Source: Verrucomicrobiota bacterium (GTDB lineage Bacteria > Verrucomicrobiota > Verrucomicrobiia > Limisphaerales > JAHEOI01). Taken from it: DNA of 9,822 bases. A program made the position numbers and the translations under genes. The number at the start of each line of letters is the position of its first letter. The first letter of the stretch is position 1. The notes under the pieces were generated by a model. The model worked only from the letters and a program-made list of their open reading frames with translations, was not told the DNA's origin and did not search any database. The stretch spans positions 1 through 9,822 of the forward strand of contig JAHEOI010000108.1 of the NCBI GenBank assembly GCA_018610125.1. Direction: 5' to 3'. Positions 1-7,277 of this stretch are shown here, piece by piece.

Positions 1-197
1 GCCCGATTGTCGTTGGCGGCGTTTTGGTGCGTCCGGGTGATGTCATCGTGGCCGACGGGGACGGCGTGATCGTGGTTCCCCGCAAGCATGCTGAAGAGGT
101 TGCAACCTACGCGCATGGCGTATTGGAGGGCGACAAGGCAGGTCGCCGCGCGCTCTACAAGAAGTTGGGCATTCCCTTGGATCCGTCCGTGAAGTGA
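1..197 (+). CDS. RraA-like aldolase/decarboxylase, C-terminal part (5' end outside window)
   Basis: The gene enters from the left edge. The first whole codon is at 3 and the TGA stop at 195-197, leaving 64 visible residues. The visible part carries the C-terminal RraA-fold signature: a Gly-Gly turn, then V-x-P-G-D-V-x-V-A-D-x-D-G-V-x-V-V-P near the start, followed by a charged helix and a C-terminal KLGIPLDPSVK tail. Known members of this fold are RraA (regulator of RNase E) and 4-hydroxy-4-methyl-2-oxoglutarate/4-carboxy-4-hydroxy-2-oxoadipate aldolases with oxaloacetate decarboxylase activity. They are cytoplasmic and often mislabelled 'dimethylmenaquinone methyltransferase'. Next to secreted carbohydrate-active genes, an aldolase/decarboxylase acting on a sugar-derived oxo-acid is more likely than RNase E control, but this is inference. 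The metal and substrate residues lie upstream of the window, so the subclass cannot be fixed. Confidence 0.85.
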   Translation, partial: PIVVGGVLVRPGDVIVADGDGVIVVPRKHAEEVATYAHGVLEGDKAGRRALYKKLGIPLDPSVK

Positions 198-299
198 CCT
201 GGCAAGGCGTTCGCAAAACTGCGGCAACGTTTGAAGCGAAGCGTCAGGCAGGCGGGAACGTGCCTTTAGCCCGTCAACGGAACATCGCGATTGTCTTCC

Positions 300-2363
300 A
301 TGAATATCATGAAGCGCTGGTTTGTGACCGCCTCAATCCTTGGAGTGGTTTTGAGCGGATCCGAAGGAGCTTGGGGCCACGACAAGCTTGAATTTCCGGA
401 ATCGAGTTTTTCGAGGCGCCTGGTGCCGGTGGGCCGTATCCTGGAAGATCCGAATAGCTTTGTTTGGGGCTGTTCGCCGATTTACGGACCTGACGAGAAT
501 GTGCATCTGTTTTATGCACGATGGCCGGCGAAGGACGGCTTCACCGGCTGGAAAGGAAAGGATTCCGGCGTGGGGCATGCAATGGCCGCCGAAGCGGAAG
601 GCCCGTACGAAATTGTTCAGAAGGCCATTGGTCTCAACAAGGCTCTGGCGGCGCATGCCGGGGGAGAGGTGTGGGCGCACAACCCCGAGATTCAGAAGAT
701 GGGCGATGACTATGTCATGATCTACAATTGGAACCGTGTGTCTGCCGGAAAAGGGGCACGAAAGATCGGGCTTGCATTTGCGGATTCGCTCCAGGGTCCT
801 TGGTCAATTCAGCCGGAGGTCATCGGCACAGGGCCGGAGGGGGCTTGGGATCATGTGACAGTCCTGAATCCAACCTTGATCGAGCATCCCAAGGGTCGGT
901 TCCTGATCTATTACCGGACTTGGGACCGTGACCATAACGACAAGATCGGCGTCGCGATCTCGGAAACGATCCGAGGACCCTATACGAAATATGAAAACAA
1001 TCCCGTAATAGATCCGGCCGAGGTTGTGGGTGAAGAGGCCGCGGGTCTCGAAGACCCTTTTGCTTGGGTCAGGGACGGAGGGGTTTCCATCCTTACGCGG
1101 GATTTCGGGGTGTTCAAGAATCGGGAAACCCCTCACGACGAAGGATCGGGATTGCTTTTCTCTTCGGAAGCCGGTCTGAACTTCTCGCATTTACCGGAAA
1201 TCGCCTACCATGGCACGCTCCGCTATTATCGGGAGGACGAGATCAAGCCCGGGCCGCGATGGCGACGCTTTGAGCGGCCCAAGCTGCTACTGAAGGCGGG
1301 ACAGCCGACGCACTTGTTTAACGCATTAGGCGGCGGCGCGGGCGCGACATCGAGCGGTCATGTCTTTAAGATTGCCGAAACGCGGGACCAACAAACCTCT
1401 GAGGCGAGGGGGCGGTCAGCCAAAAGGCAGGAAGACAAGCCCGATTCCGGGCCGAAGCGGCTGATTTGGGATACCGACATGGACTCGGACATCGACGATG
1501 CGGCCGCGCTGGCGATACTCCACCGTATGGCCGACTTGGGGGAGGTTGAGATACTCGCCACCGTCTCCGGGTCTCCCATGGGTTACAGTGTCGAGCTCGT
1601 CGACGTGATCAATACCTACTATGGCCGGCCCGATTTACCGACCGGGATTACACGCTACGGGGAGAAAAATTCGTGGATCTTGGAAGGCGATACGGTGGTT
1701 TCGGAATATCCGCATGATGTGACGGCTGAAAATGCGCCCGCCGCGGTCGAGGTCTACAGGCGTGTCTTGTCCAAGCAAGCCGACAAGAGTGTGACCATCG
1801 CCACAATGGGGCATCTAACGAATCCGGCGCATTTGATTGAAACCGAGGCCGATGAGCATAGTCCATTGAGCGGCAAGGAGCTGGTGAAAGAAAAGGTAAA
1901 GGAGACCTTCATCATTGGCGGGGCGTTTCCATGGCAAGGACATGACCATGGCAATTTCGATCGGGATGCACCTGCTGCGGACAAGGTGGCGGAGGAGTGG
2001 CCTGTGAAGATCCATTGGATCGGGGGTGATGAGGACTTTATCAAAGTAACGATGACGGGGAAGGGGCTGAGGCGTGTGTCCAAGGATAATCCGGTGCGAT
2101 ACGCCTACGAGCTGGCTGGGAAATTGGACTCCGAGCACCATTCAGGGGACTTGATTGCCACGTATATCGCCGTTCGTGGAACGCAACCCTATTTCAAGGT
2201 GAGGAGATATGGATACAATACGATCCAGGCGGACGACGGGGGCAACCAGTGGCGGACCGATGGGAACAAGGCGCATATCTACACGGACAGTTACCGTCGT
2301 GGTGTCTCCCCTGAAGATTTCGCGGAAGTCCTGAATTCCATGCTTTCCGCGGGAAGGCAGTGA
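300..2363 (+). CDS. Secreted two-domain enzyme: GH43-like beta-propeller fused to nucleoside-hydrolase-like domain
   Basis: A 687-residue protein if it starts at ATG 300. An in-frame TTG at 291 and an ATG at 309 are alternatives, and none has a good Shine-Dalgarno site. Residues 4-26 form a signal peptide (MKRW, hydrophobic core, small residues), so export is likely. Residues ~28-358 resemble GH43/GH32-type five-bladed propellers: W-G-C-S-P-I-Y near the start, W-A-H-N-P-E, V-L-N-P-T-L-I and L-E-D-P-F blade motifs, repeated G-P-W/G-P-Y turns, and a closing T-S-S-G-H-V-F-K-I strand. The three catalytic carboxylates cannot be assigned by eye. After a charged linker (~359-387), residues 388-687 match nucleoside hydrolases: the Ca2+-binding I-W-D391-T-D-M-D-S-D-I-D-D400 motif, I-G-G-A, G-N552-F-D, and S-G-D617 before A-V-R-G. 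That family cleaves N-ribosidic bonds, although secreted homologues may use other furanosides. It lies 102 bp after the RraA-like gene. Domain assignments are firm, substrate unknown. Confidence 0.9.
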   Translation: MNIMKRWFVTASILGVVLSGSEGAWGHDKLEFPESSFSRRLVPVGRILEDPNSFVWGCSPIYGPDENVHLFYARWPAKDGFTGWKGKDSGVGHAMAAEAEGPYEIVQKAIGLNKALAAHAGGEVWAHNPEIQKMGDDYVMIYNWNRVSAGKGARKIGLAFADSLQGPWSIQPEVIGTGPEGAWDHVTVLNPTLIEHPKGRFLIYYRTWDRDHNDKIGVAISETIRGPYTKYENNPVIDPAEVVGEEAAGLEDPFAWVRDGGVSILTRDFGVFKNRETPHDEGSGLLFSSEAGLNFSHLPEIAYHGTLRYYREDEIKPGPRWRRFERPKLLLKAGQPTHLFNALGGGAGATSSGHVFKIAETRDQQTSEARGRSAKRQEDKPDSGPKRLIWDTDMDSDIDDAAALAILHRMADLGEVEILATVSGSPMGYSVELVDVINTYYGRPDLPTGITRYGEKNSWILEGDTVVSEYPHDVTAENAPAAVEVYRRVLSKQADKSVTIATMGHLTNPAHLIETEADEHSPLSGKELVKEKVKETFIIGGAFPWQGHDHGNFDRDAPAADKVAEEWPVKIHWIGGDEDFIKVTMTGKGLRRVSKDNPVRYAYELAGKLDSEHHSGDLIATYIAVRGTQPYFKVRRYGYNTIQADDGGNQWRTDGNKAHIYTDSYRRGVSPEDFAEVLNSMLSAGRQ

Positions 2364-2444
2364 TCGGTACTCAACGGACCATTGAGGATGCCAGACGTAC
2401 ACACCGCCAACATCCGGACGTGGGAATGATTGGGTGCTAATCCT

Positions 2445-2468
2445 GGAAAAGGCCGGCGCCGGTTTTCC
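2445..2468. terminator. GC-rich hairpin between convergent genes
   Basis: An inverted repeat 82 bp past the fusion gene stop. Arms GGAAAA (2445-2450) and TTTTCC (2463-2468) enclose the self-complementary CCGGCGCCGG (2453-2462), with a two-base GG bulge. A further CCTGG/CCAGG pair lies just outside (2442-2446, 2473-2477) as an alternative. It could end transcription of the plus-strand gene. The TTTT run is inside the stem and no long T tract follows, so Rho-independent termination is only probable. Confidence 0.4.
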
Positions 2469-2480
2469 TCTTCCAGGTGC

Positions 2481-2492
2481 TTGAGCGCTCAA
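2481..2492. promoter_or_regulatory. Perfect 12-bp palindrome, LacI-family-operator-like
   Basis: TTGAGCGCTCAA is a perfect palindrome centred on CG. Its inner ten bases, TGAGCGCTCA, equal the core of the symmetric lac operator, and central-CG palindromes are typical of LacI/GalR-family sites. It lies 27 bp upstream of the ATG at 2519 that begins a broken reading frame, so it may be an operator left over from a lost gene. No LacI-type regulator is encoded in the window. Operator function is inference from form alone. Confidence 0.35.
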
Positions 2493-2518
2493 ATATGCTT
2501 CTTTGTCGTGGGTAGCCT

Positions 2519-2637
2519 ATGATGGACTGGGTGCACGAAATCTCGGATTTGGGGTGATCCCGGTGTTTGTGAATACGGGGGCATCGATCCTGCCGGCATT
2601 GATCGGTGGGCTCGCCGGCGCCGTCGCCCTTTATTGA
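2519..2637 (+). pseudogene. Frameshifted 5' remnant of a membrane-anchored protein gene
   Basis: From ATG 2519 (or 2522) the frame reads M-M-D-W-V-H-E-I-S-D-L-G and stops at TGA 2555-2557. In the +2 frame from 2554 it continues without a break as V-I-P-V-F-V-N-T-G-A-S-I-L-P-A-L-I-G-G-L-A-G-A-V-A-L-Y, ending at TGA 2635-2637. Adding one G to the GGGG run at 2551-2554 would join the two into a natural N-terminus: a short amphipathic start, then one membrane helix. The sequence recalls the N-termini of some Verrucomicrobial membrane-anchored proteins with a PQQ-like propeller, from memory and unverified. Nothing convincing follows downstream, where the minus-strand gene ends at 2708. The remnant reading is inference, and a chance frame is possible. 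Confidence 0.3.
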
Positions 2638-2707
2638 TCATGGATCTTCTGCCAGAATCCGGCCCGGGTCCAGAGCCTGTGGTCCGACCCGAAGCCCCCG
2701 TTGGTCG

Positions 2708-3424
2708 CTAATAGGTGCGGGTGCGCCGCTGGAAGTAGGTCCGTCCCAGGGAGCCGACGGACCAGGTGAAGCCAAACCAGAGGGTCTTGCAGATGTCTTC
2801 CAGACCGAGCTGAGCGACAAGGTAGTTCAAGCCTTTTCCGAATCCATAAAATAGCTCCGGGCCGTAAATGATGATTGCGGCCAAAAGGGTTGCGCGGATG
2901 AAGCTTCCGGCGTGCCGACCGGCAACGCCGACGTAAGTGCCCGCGGCTGTGAGGACCCCAATATCGGCATAGTCTTGGGGGGCGGCGCCGGTAAAGTGAG
3001 CGGCCACGGTCGTGATTGCCAACATTGGCAGGCAAAGGGCGGCGATCCCGATGACATCTCTTCCTGTTTGCCAAATCCCATGGGTGAGGGTCTGCCAGCC
3101 CTCGGTGAAGTTGGGCGGCGCTTCAAGGTCGAGATTTCCCTCGGTCACCTGGATACGCCCCCCCGAATGCTGTCCGGTCAACTGGCTTGCGTCAGCGGCG
3201 ATCCCAACGCGGTGATTTGAAGAGAGAAAGAGATTCCCTTGGAAGTGCTCGATGATGAGCTCGGGTCCTTCTTGACGCACATGCTGCAGTTCACCCCCTT
3301 CAAGCACGACACGGTCTTCCCGTTGGCGCCAGGCGCGCCAGCGATAAAAGAGGAGGTTGAGCTTGACTTCGGAGTGTCGAATCCGAAGCTGGGTCACTCC
3401 TGTGTAGACTTTTTTCTGCGTCAT
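2708..3424 (-). CDS. Uncharacterised membrane protein (238 aa), second gene of a coupled pair
   Basis: I do not recognise this protein. ATG at 3424-3422, stop TAG at 2710-2708. Residues 1-~105 are polar and beta-rich, with alternating hydrophobic and charged strands (for example V-V-L-E-G-G-E-L, then L-I-I-E-H-F-Q-G-N-L-F-L) and no hydrophobic helix. Residues ~123-144, ~153-170 and ~175-196 look like membrane helices. The C-terminus is basic (R-R-T-R-T-Y). There is no signal peptide, so the polar N-terminal domain probably stays cytoplasmic. The start codon overlaps the stop of the upstream 620-residue gene as ATGA, with no Shine-Dalgarno site, which indicates translational coupling and probably a shared complex. 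No catalytic motif is visible, so a structural, scaffold or transport-accessory role is as likely as an enzyme. Confidence 0.75.
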   Translation of the reverse strand: MTQKKVYTGVTQLRIRHSEVKLNLLFYRWRAWRQREDRVVLEGGELQHVRQEGPELIIEHFQGNLFLSSNHRVGIAADASQLTGQHSGGRIQVTEGNLDLEAPPNFTEGWQTLTHGIWQTGRDVIGIAALCLPMLAITTVAAHFTGAAPQDYADIGVLTAAGTYVGVAGRHAGSFIRATLLAAIIIYGPELFYGFGKGLNYLVAQLGLEDICKTLWFGFTWSVGSLGRTYFQRRTRTY

Positions 3425-5283
3425 CGTCCGGCAAGGGTTTCTTCCATTCCGCCACGCGTTTGAATGGCCGCGCTGAGGCGGTTTTGGCGATAATGGTTTT
3501 GACTTGCCAGATACTCCGTAAAGAGAGCCAAAACGCGGCCCATGGCATCTCGGCGAGCCAATCCCGGCTCATAAATGTCGATGATACGGTCGTTATTACC
3601 GGCCCACTTGGTCAGGGCTGTCCAGAGGTTCTCTTGAATCTTGGCGACGATCTTTTCGCCCAGACGCACGTAAAACTTCCGCCTGACCCTTCGATTGATC
3701 CCGACCGGAACTGAGCTGAGCCATTCCTCTTCGATGGTGTATTGCTGGCCGTGAAATATCAGCGTGTAGGATTGGCCCAACCCTTTCTTAAGGATTTGAT
3801 TCCATCGCTTTCGATACTGCCGGATGGTATTCATCGCGGTTTCGACTTGTTCTCCTTCCGCTTCCTGATCATCGGCGGTGGTATCTTCCACCGAGTCGCT
3901 GTCTTGGCCCCGCAAGTGACGGAAGATAAAGACCGGCTTGATCCGGTGAGGAGCGGTGTATTCGGAGCCGTGGTAGCGTTCCGTATTGCGGAGCGTCGAT
4001 CGGGTTTGCTCATCCAAGGTTACCAGCGGCACATTGGCCCCAACGCTGTCGCGCTCGAAGAACATGCGCTGAAATTTCCCCCCTTCTTGATAGAGCGGTA
4101 AGCTCTGCAGGCTCTTATAAATCTCGTCGGAGCTGACATTGGCAACGTCTTCTTCTTGATATTTCTCCGAGGAGAGGAGCTCCAGGACGGCCCTCAGATC
4201 GGTGTCCGCCGGCATCTCCTGGTCCCGCTCCCGGTAATAGGGGCGTAAAGCCGCTTGGAAGTCCATCTTTTCGAGGAAATCGCGCACCTCGCCTCCCTTG
4301 AGCGTTCCGTTCTCGCCTTCTTCACTTCCCTTTTTATGGGAGAGGAGCTCTTGCTTGATGTGATCGATATCATCCCGGGTGATGGTCCGTTTTTGCGGCT
4401 TGGGCTCGGTGCTCCGGTCGTACCAAATGCTCCCATCCTGTTGTGATGAGTCATGCACGTAATCGTCAACCCGTACATCGGCGACCGCCCGCATATCTTG
4501 GGGAATGTGCGTGTAACCATCCAATTGCCAGATCCCTTTATGGGAGACCGTCATCCCGATGTTCTTGCCCGATGCCCATCGGCCCCACCATGGCGTAAAG
4601 CCGTTCACCAGGAACCGTTTGAAGATTGGCCCATGTTTGCGGCTGATGGCATTGCGATAGAGAGCGGACGTGACGGCTACCAACAGCAGGCCGATCGCGA
4701 TTCCGACAACGGTCCGAATGACGCCCTGGTACCATGTTTCTCCTGAAAAGATGGCGGCATAGGACTCGCCCAGTCCGGGACTGATGCCGGCGAGCAATCG
4801 CCCCGGTAAGCTCGCAATTGTATCATAGATCGACCCGAGAAATGCGTATGAATTGAAAATGGCGGCACCGATAACGACGGCGATGACGGATCTCAGAATC
4901 AGACTCAAGAGGCCAAAAATTGGCTGCTTACCGGTTTCTTCCTCCGCAGAGGGCTGCTTAGCGGAATCGGGTTTCTTCGCGCGGGGAGAAGAACAAAGGG
5001 CTTTAAAATCGTCTTTTTTGCGCCGTCGTTTGACCAAGTAAGCCGTCAAGACCAGCAGGACCACGCCGCCGACCAACAGAAGGAAGCGTGTCAGGGGATG
5101 GGTCACCGCTTCGGATGCCGCGTCGCTTCCCTCAGGTTGAGAGAAAAGAGCCGCGGAGATCGCTTCAAAGAAGGCACGGATCCCGGGAATCCGGGACAAC
5201 GAATTGGTCAATAGCTCCCCGGCCAACGGAATGCCCAAAAAAAAGGCCCACTTTTGAACTGCCACACGGGTATCGCGAAACAT
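3421..5283 (-). CDS. Uncharacterised multi-pass membrane protein with large C-terminal soluble domain (620 aa)
   Basis: I do not recognise this family. ATG at 5283-5281, stop TGA at 3423-3421. Residues ~10-30 are weakly hydrophobic. Clear membrane helices lie at ~64-84 (followed by K-R-R-R-K-K, positive-inside), ~125-147 and ~187-209. Residues ~92-120 are a Lys/Ser/Glu-rich linker that is probably disordered. Residues ~215-620 are a charged soluble domain with many W, Y and R residues, including an acidic insert at ~461-482 rich in D and E and a basic R-R-V-R-R-K patch at ~531-536. By the positive-inside rule the linker at 92-120 is probably cytoplasmic. No P-loop, protease, kinase or transporter signature is apparent. 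It is the first gene of a two-gene minus-strand unit and overlaps the 238-residue gene by four bases. It diverges from the sulfatase gene across a 170-bp intergenic region. Confidence 0.85.
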   Translation of the reverse strand: MFRDTRVAVQKWAFFLGIPLAGELLTNSLSRIPGIRAFFEAISAALFSQPEGSDAASEAVTHPLTRFLLLVGGVVLLVLTAYLVKRRRKKDDFKALCSSPRAKKPDSAKQPSAEEETGKQPIFGLLSLILRSVIAVVIGAAIFNSYAFLGSIYDTIASLPGRLLAGISPGLGESYAAIFSGETWYQGVIRTVVGIAIGLLLVAVTSALYRNAISRKHGPIFKRFLVNGFTPWWGRWASGKNIGMTVSHKGIWQLDGYTHIPQDMRAVADVRVDDYVHDSSQQDGSIWYDRSTEPKPQKRTITRDDIDHIKQELLSHKKGSEEGENGTLKGGEVRDFLEKMDFQAALRPYYRERDQEMPADTDLRAVLELLSSEKYQEEDVANVSSDEIYKSLQSLPLYQEGGKFQRMFFERDSVGANVPLVTLDEQTRSTLRNTERYHGSEYTAPHRIKPVFIFRHLRGQDSDSVEDTTADDQEAEGEQVETAMNTIRQYRKRWNQILKKGLGQSYTLIFHGQQYTIEEEWLSSVPVGINRRVRRKFYVRLGEKIVAKIQENLWTALTKWAGNNDRIIDIYEPGLARRDAMGRVLALFTEYLASQNHYRQNRLSAAIQTRGGMEETLAGR

Positions 5284-5355
5284 AAGTCAATTTACCCCAC
5301 TGATATCGCAATTCCTCAGGTTCGTCAATTTGTTCGAAGTGCGCCCTTTTCGGAA

Positions 5356-5385
5356 TTGCCTTCTCGAGGTGGGTCTTGGTATAAG
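5356..5385 (+). promoter_or_regulatory. Possible sigma70-type promoter upstream of the sulfatase gene
   Basis: TTGCCT (5356-5361) and TATAAG (5380-5385) are separated by 18 bp and would start transcription about 60 bp before the sulfatase ATG at 5454. The -35 box overlaps the right arm of an 8-bp inverted repeat, GCAATTCC (5308-5315) and GGAATTGC (5352-5359), which could bind a regulator in this divergent region. This is a consensus match only. The region has no other clear signal for the minus-strand operon. Confidence 0.25.
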
Positions 5386-5453
5386 GAATAGAAGCTCGTG
5401 CGGACAAGGGAGCACGGGCCGCTGCGGATTCAGCTTCTCCTGACGGGAGTGAG

Positions 5454-6947
5454 ATGGCGCAAGAGGCGGTTTTGAGCGGGGTTAACATGATTTTTGGCGA
5501 GTTGAATATGATGGCGATCTGGAAGCGCAAGCATGGTTGGATCGGGTTTGAAGCGGTTGCCAACACGGTTATTCACGCCGTGGTAATGGCGCTGTTCTCG
5601 ATCGGGTTGTTGATGAGCAGTCCGGTCGAGGCCGAGGAAGCCGAGCGCCCGCCCAATATTATCTTCATCCTGGCCGATGACTTGGGATATGGCGATTTGG
5701 GCTGTTACGGACAAGAGAAAATCCTTACCCCGAATCTCGACCGAATGGCGTCCGAGGGGATCCGCTTTACCGATTTCTACGCGGGCTCGACAGTCTGTGC
5801 CCCCTCGCGAAGTGTGCTCATGACCGGGCAGCATACCGGTCACACCCGGATCCGCGGCAATGCCAGGTACCCGTTGCGACCGGAAGACCGGACAGTGGCC
5901 GAGCTGCTTCGGAATCAGGGCTACACAACGGGCCTTATCGGAAAATGGGGGCTGGGGCAGCCGGAATCGACCGGCATTCCCACTCGACAAGGCTTCGATT
6001 ATTTCTTTGGCTACCTGAATCAGCGGCACGCCCATAATTATTATCCGGCGTATCTATGGCGCAATCGGGTGAAAGTCTCGCTGCCGAATGTCGTGCCGGG
6101 CAAAGGGACCTTTGGTCGAGGATGGGCCTCATTGAAGGCCAAATACAGCCACGACCTGTTTGTCAACCAGATCATAAGATGGGTTGACAAACATCGAAAG
6201 GAACCGTTTTTCCTGGATATTTCGCTGACGATTCCTCATGCCAACAACGAGGCCACACGGGCTACGGGTAATGGAATGGAGGTCCCCGATTACGGTCCTT
6301 ACGCCAACAAGCCATGGTCGCATCAGAACAAGGGCCAAGCAGCCATGATCTCACGGATGGACCGCGATATTGGGCTTTTGATGGAACGCCTTAAAGAAAA
6401 TGGGATTGCCGATGAGACGCTCGTCATGTTCAGCTCGGACAATGGTCATCACAACGAAGGAGGCCATACTCCCAAGCGCTTTGATCCGAACGGGCCTCTA
6501 CGCGGGATGAAGCGTGACCTCTACGAGGGAGGGATCCGGGTGCCGATGATTGCCTGGTGGCCGGGGACGATTGAGCCGGGGCGAGTGACAGATCATGTTG
6601 CGTATTTCGGAGATCTGATGGCCACTGCCGCTGATGCGGTCGGCGCCGACGTCCCGGCAGGCACCGACAGTATCAGTTTTCTGCCGACATTGCTCGGAAA
6701 ATCAAAAGAGCAAATGGAGCACGATTACCTATATTGGGAGTTTTACGAAGGCAAGACGGCCCAAGCCGTTCGGATGGGAAAATGGAAGGCGGTGCGCCAG
6801 CCGATGTTTGAAGGGAATATCGAGCTTTACAACCTGAATCAGGATCTCGGGGAAGAGAATGATGTGGCGGACAAGCACTCGAAACTTGTCAGGAAGGTCG
6901 AAGGCATAATGAAGCAGGCCCATACACCTTCACCACTCTGGGATTGA
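5454..6947 (+). CDS. Secreted sulfatase (formylglycine-dependent, arylsulfatase family)
   Basis: Hydrolyses sulfate esters, probably on a sulfated polysaccharide or its oligosaccharides, outside the cytoplasm. From ATG 5454 it has 497 residues, normal for the family. Visible alkaline-phosphatase-superfamily features: metal-binding D75-D76 in [10 protein letters not shown]115-A-P-S-R119, the C-x-P-x-R site where cysteine becomes formylglycine; G163-K-W-G-L-G168, where many relatives have K-W-H-L-G; I-P-H262; and D329-N-G with H332-H333. The hydrophobic signal segment lies at ~43-58, ending near V-E-A-E-E-A, so the 5454 start gives a long N-region. GGAG (5446-5449) supports 5454, but starts at 5487 (weak AGCGG before it), 5508 or 5511 would give a more usual signal peptide. 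It stands alone, divergent from the membrane-protein pair. No FGE or anaerobic maturase gene is in the window. Substrate unknown. Confidence 0.95.
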   Translation: MAQEAVLSGVNMIFGELNMMAIWKRKHGWIGFEAVANTVIHAVVMALFSIGLLMSSPVEAEEAERPPNIIFILADDLGYGDLGCYGQEKILTPNLDRMASEGIRFTDFYAGSTVCAPSRSVLMTGQHTGHTRIRGNARYPLRPEDRTVAELLRNQGYTTGLIGKWGLGQPESTGIPTRQGFDYFFGYLNQRHAHNYYPAYLWRNRVKVSLPNVVPGKGTFGRGWASLKAKYSHDLFVNQIIRWVDKHRKEPFFLDISLTIPHANNEATRATGNGMEVPDYGPYANKPWSHQNKGQAAMISRMDRDIGLLMERLKENGIADETLVMFSSDNGHHNEGGHTPKRFDPNGPLRGMKRDLYEGGIRVPMIAWWPGTIEPGRVTDHVAYFGDLMATAADAVGADVPAGTDSISFLPTLLGKSKEQMEHDYLYWEFYEGKTAQAVRMGKWKAVRQPMFEGNIELYNLNQDLGEENDVADKHSKLVRKVEGIMKQAHTPSPLWD

Positions 6948-7164
6948 TCGGGGGGCGGTCGAGAATAATACGCTGGGGTGCCGAAAGGCGCGATGTGTGA
7001 AGGGGCTTTGGGATTGTCCGATGGGAGGATCACATCCCTGCCGGCTCCGCGAATGACCTGCTCTGGTAAATGGAGCCGCCCGGGAGGAAAAGGAAGCTTA
7101 AGGCATGGGGATCCCTGTCGCGAGTGAAGGACGGGGAGCTGTTCGGCTAAAAGAGCGACGAAAA

Positions 7165-7186
7165 GTTCGACCGTGGTTCGACCGTG
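7165..7186. repeat. Tandem duplication of an 11-bp unit
   Basis: GTTCGACCGTG occurs twice, head to tail (7165-7175 and 7176-7186). A related GTTCGAACTCG follows three bases later (7190-7200). It looks like a slippage duplication. No function is indicated. Confidence 0.5.
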
Positions 7187-7212
7187 GTAGTTCGAACTCG
7201 GTGACGGGGGCG

Positions 7213-7251
7213 GCGCATTTCTTAATGCCGGCGTGGCTTTCAGAAATGCGC
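7213..7251 (-). terminator. Hairpin downstream of the RRM gene
   Basis: A perfect 10-bp inverted repeat, GCGCATTTCT (7213-7222) and AGAAATGCGC (7242-7251), with a 19-nt loop that can pair further through GCC/GGC. On the minus strand it begins 26 nt after the RRM stop codon, a usual place for a transcript end. No T tract follows on either strand, so it may act as a 3' stabiliser or with Rho. A second inverted repeat, CGACGATT/AATCGTCG (7272-7289), overlaps the RRM stop codon itself. Confidence 0.45.
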
Positions 7252-7277
7252 GCAAACAATCGGCTCGAGCTCGACGA

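Larger units (their letters stand above)
6948..7277. other. 330-bp gene-free stretch between convergent sulfatase and RRM genes
   Basis: No reading frame here looks real. Open frames on either strand are low-complexity or run through the ends of both flanking genes. It holds a small G-U-paired GNRA-type hairpin around 6978-6993 (GTGCC, GAAA loop, GGCGC), a tandem 11-bp repeat at 7165-7186 and a stronger hairpin at 7213-7251. The stretch probably contains the 3' ends of both flanking transcripts. Confidence 0.5.

Noticed and set aside
2606..2854. 82-codon plus-strand open frame running into the membrane-protein gene
   Set aside because: Pro/Gly/Ser-rich composition typical of an antisense shadow. 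It overlaps the well-formed 3' end of the 238-residue gene.
7190..7200. GTTCGAACTC, resembling a tRNA T-loop
   Set aside because: No acceptor stem, D-arm or anticodon arm can be built in the 80 bases upstream, and no complementary 3' acceptor follows.
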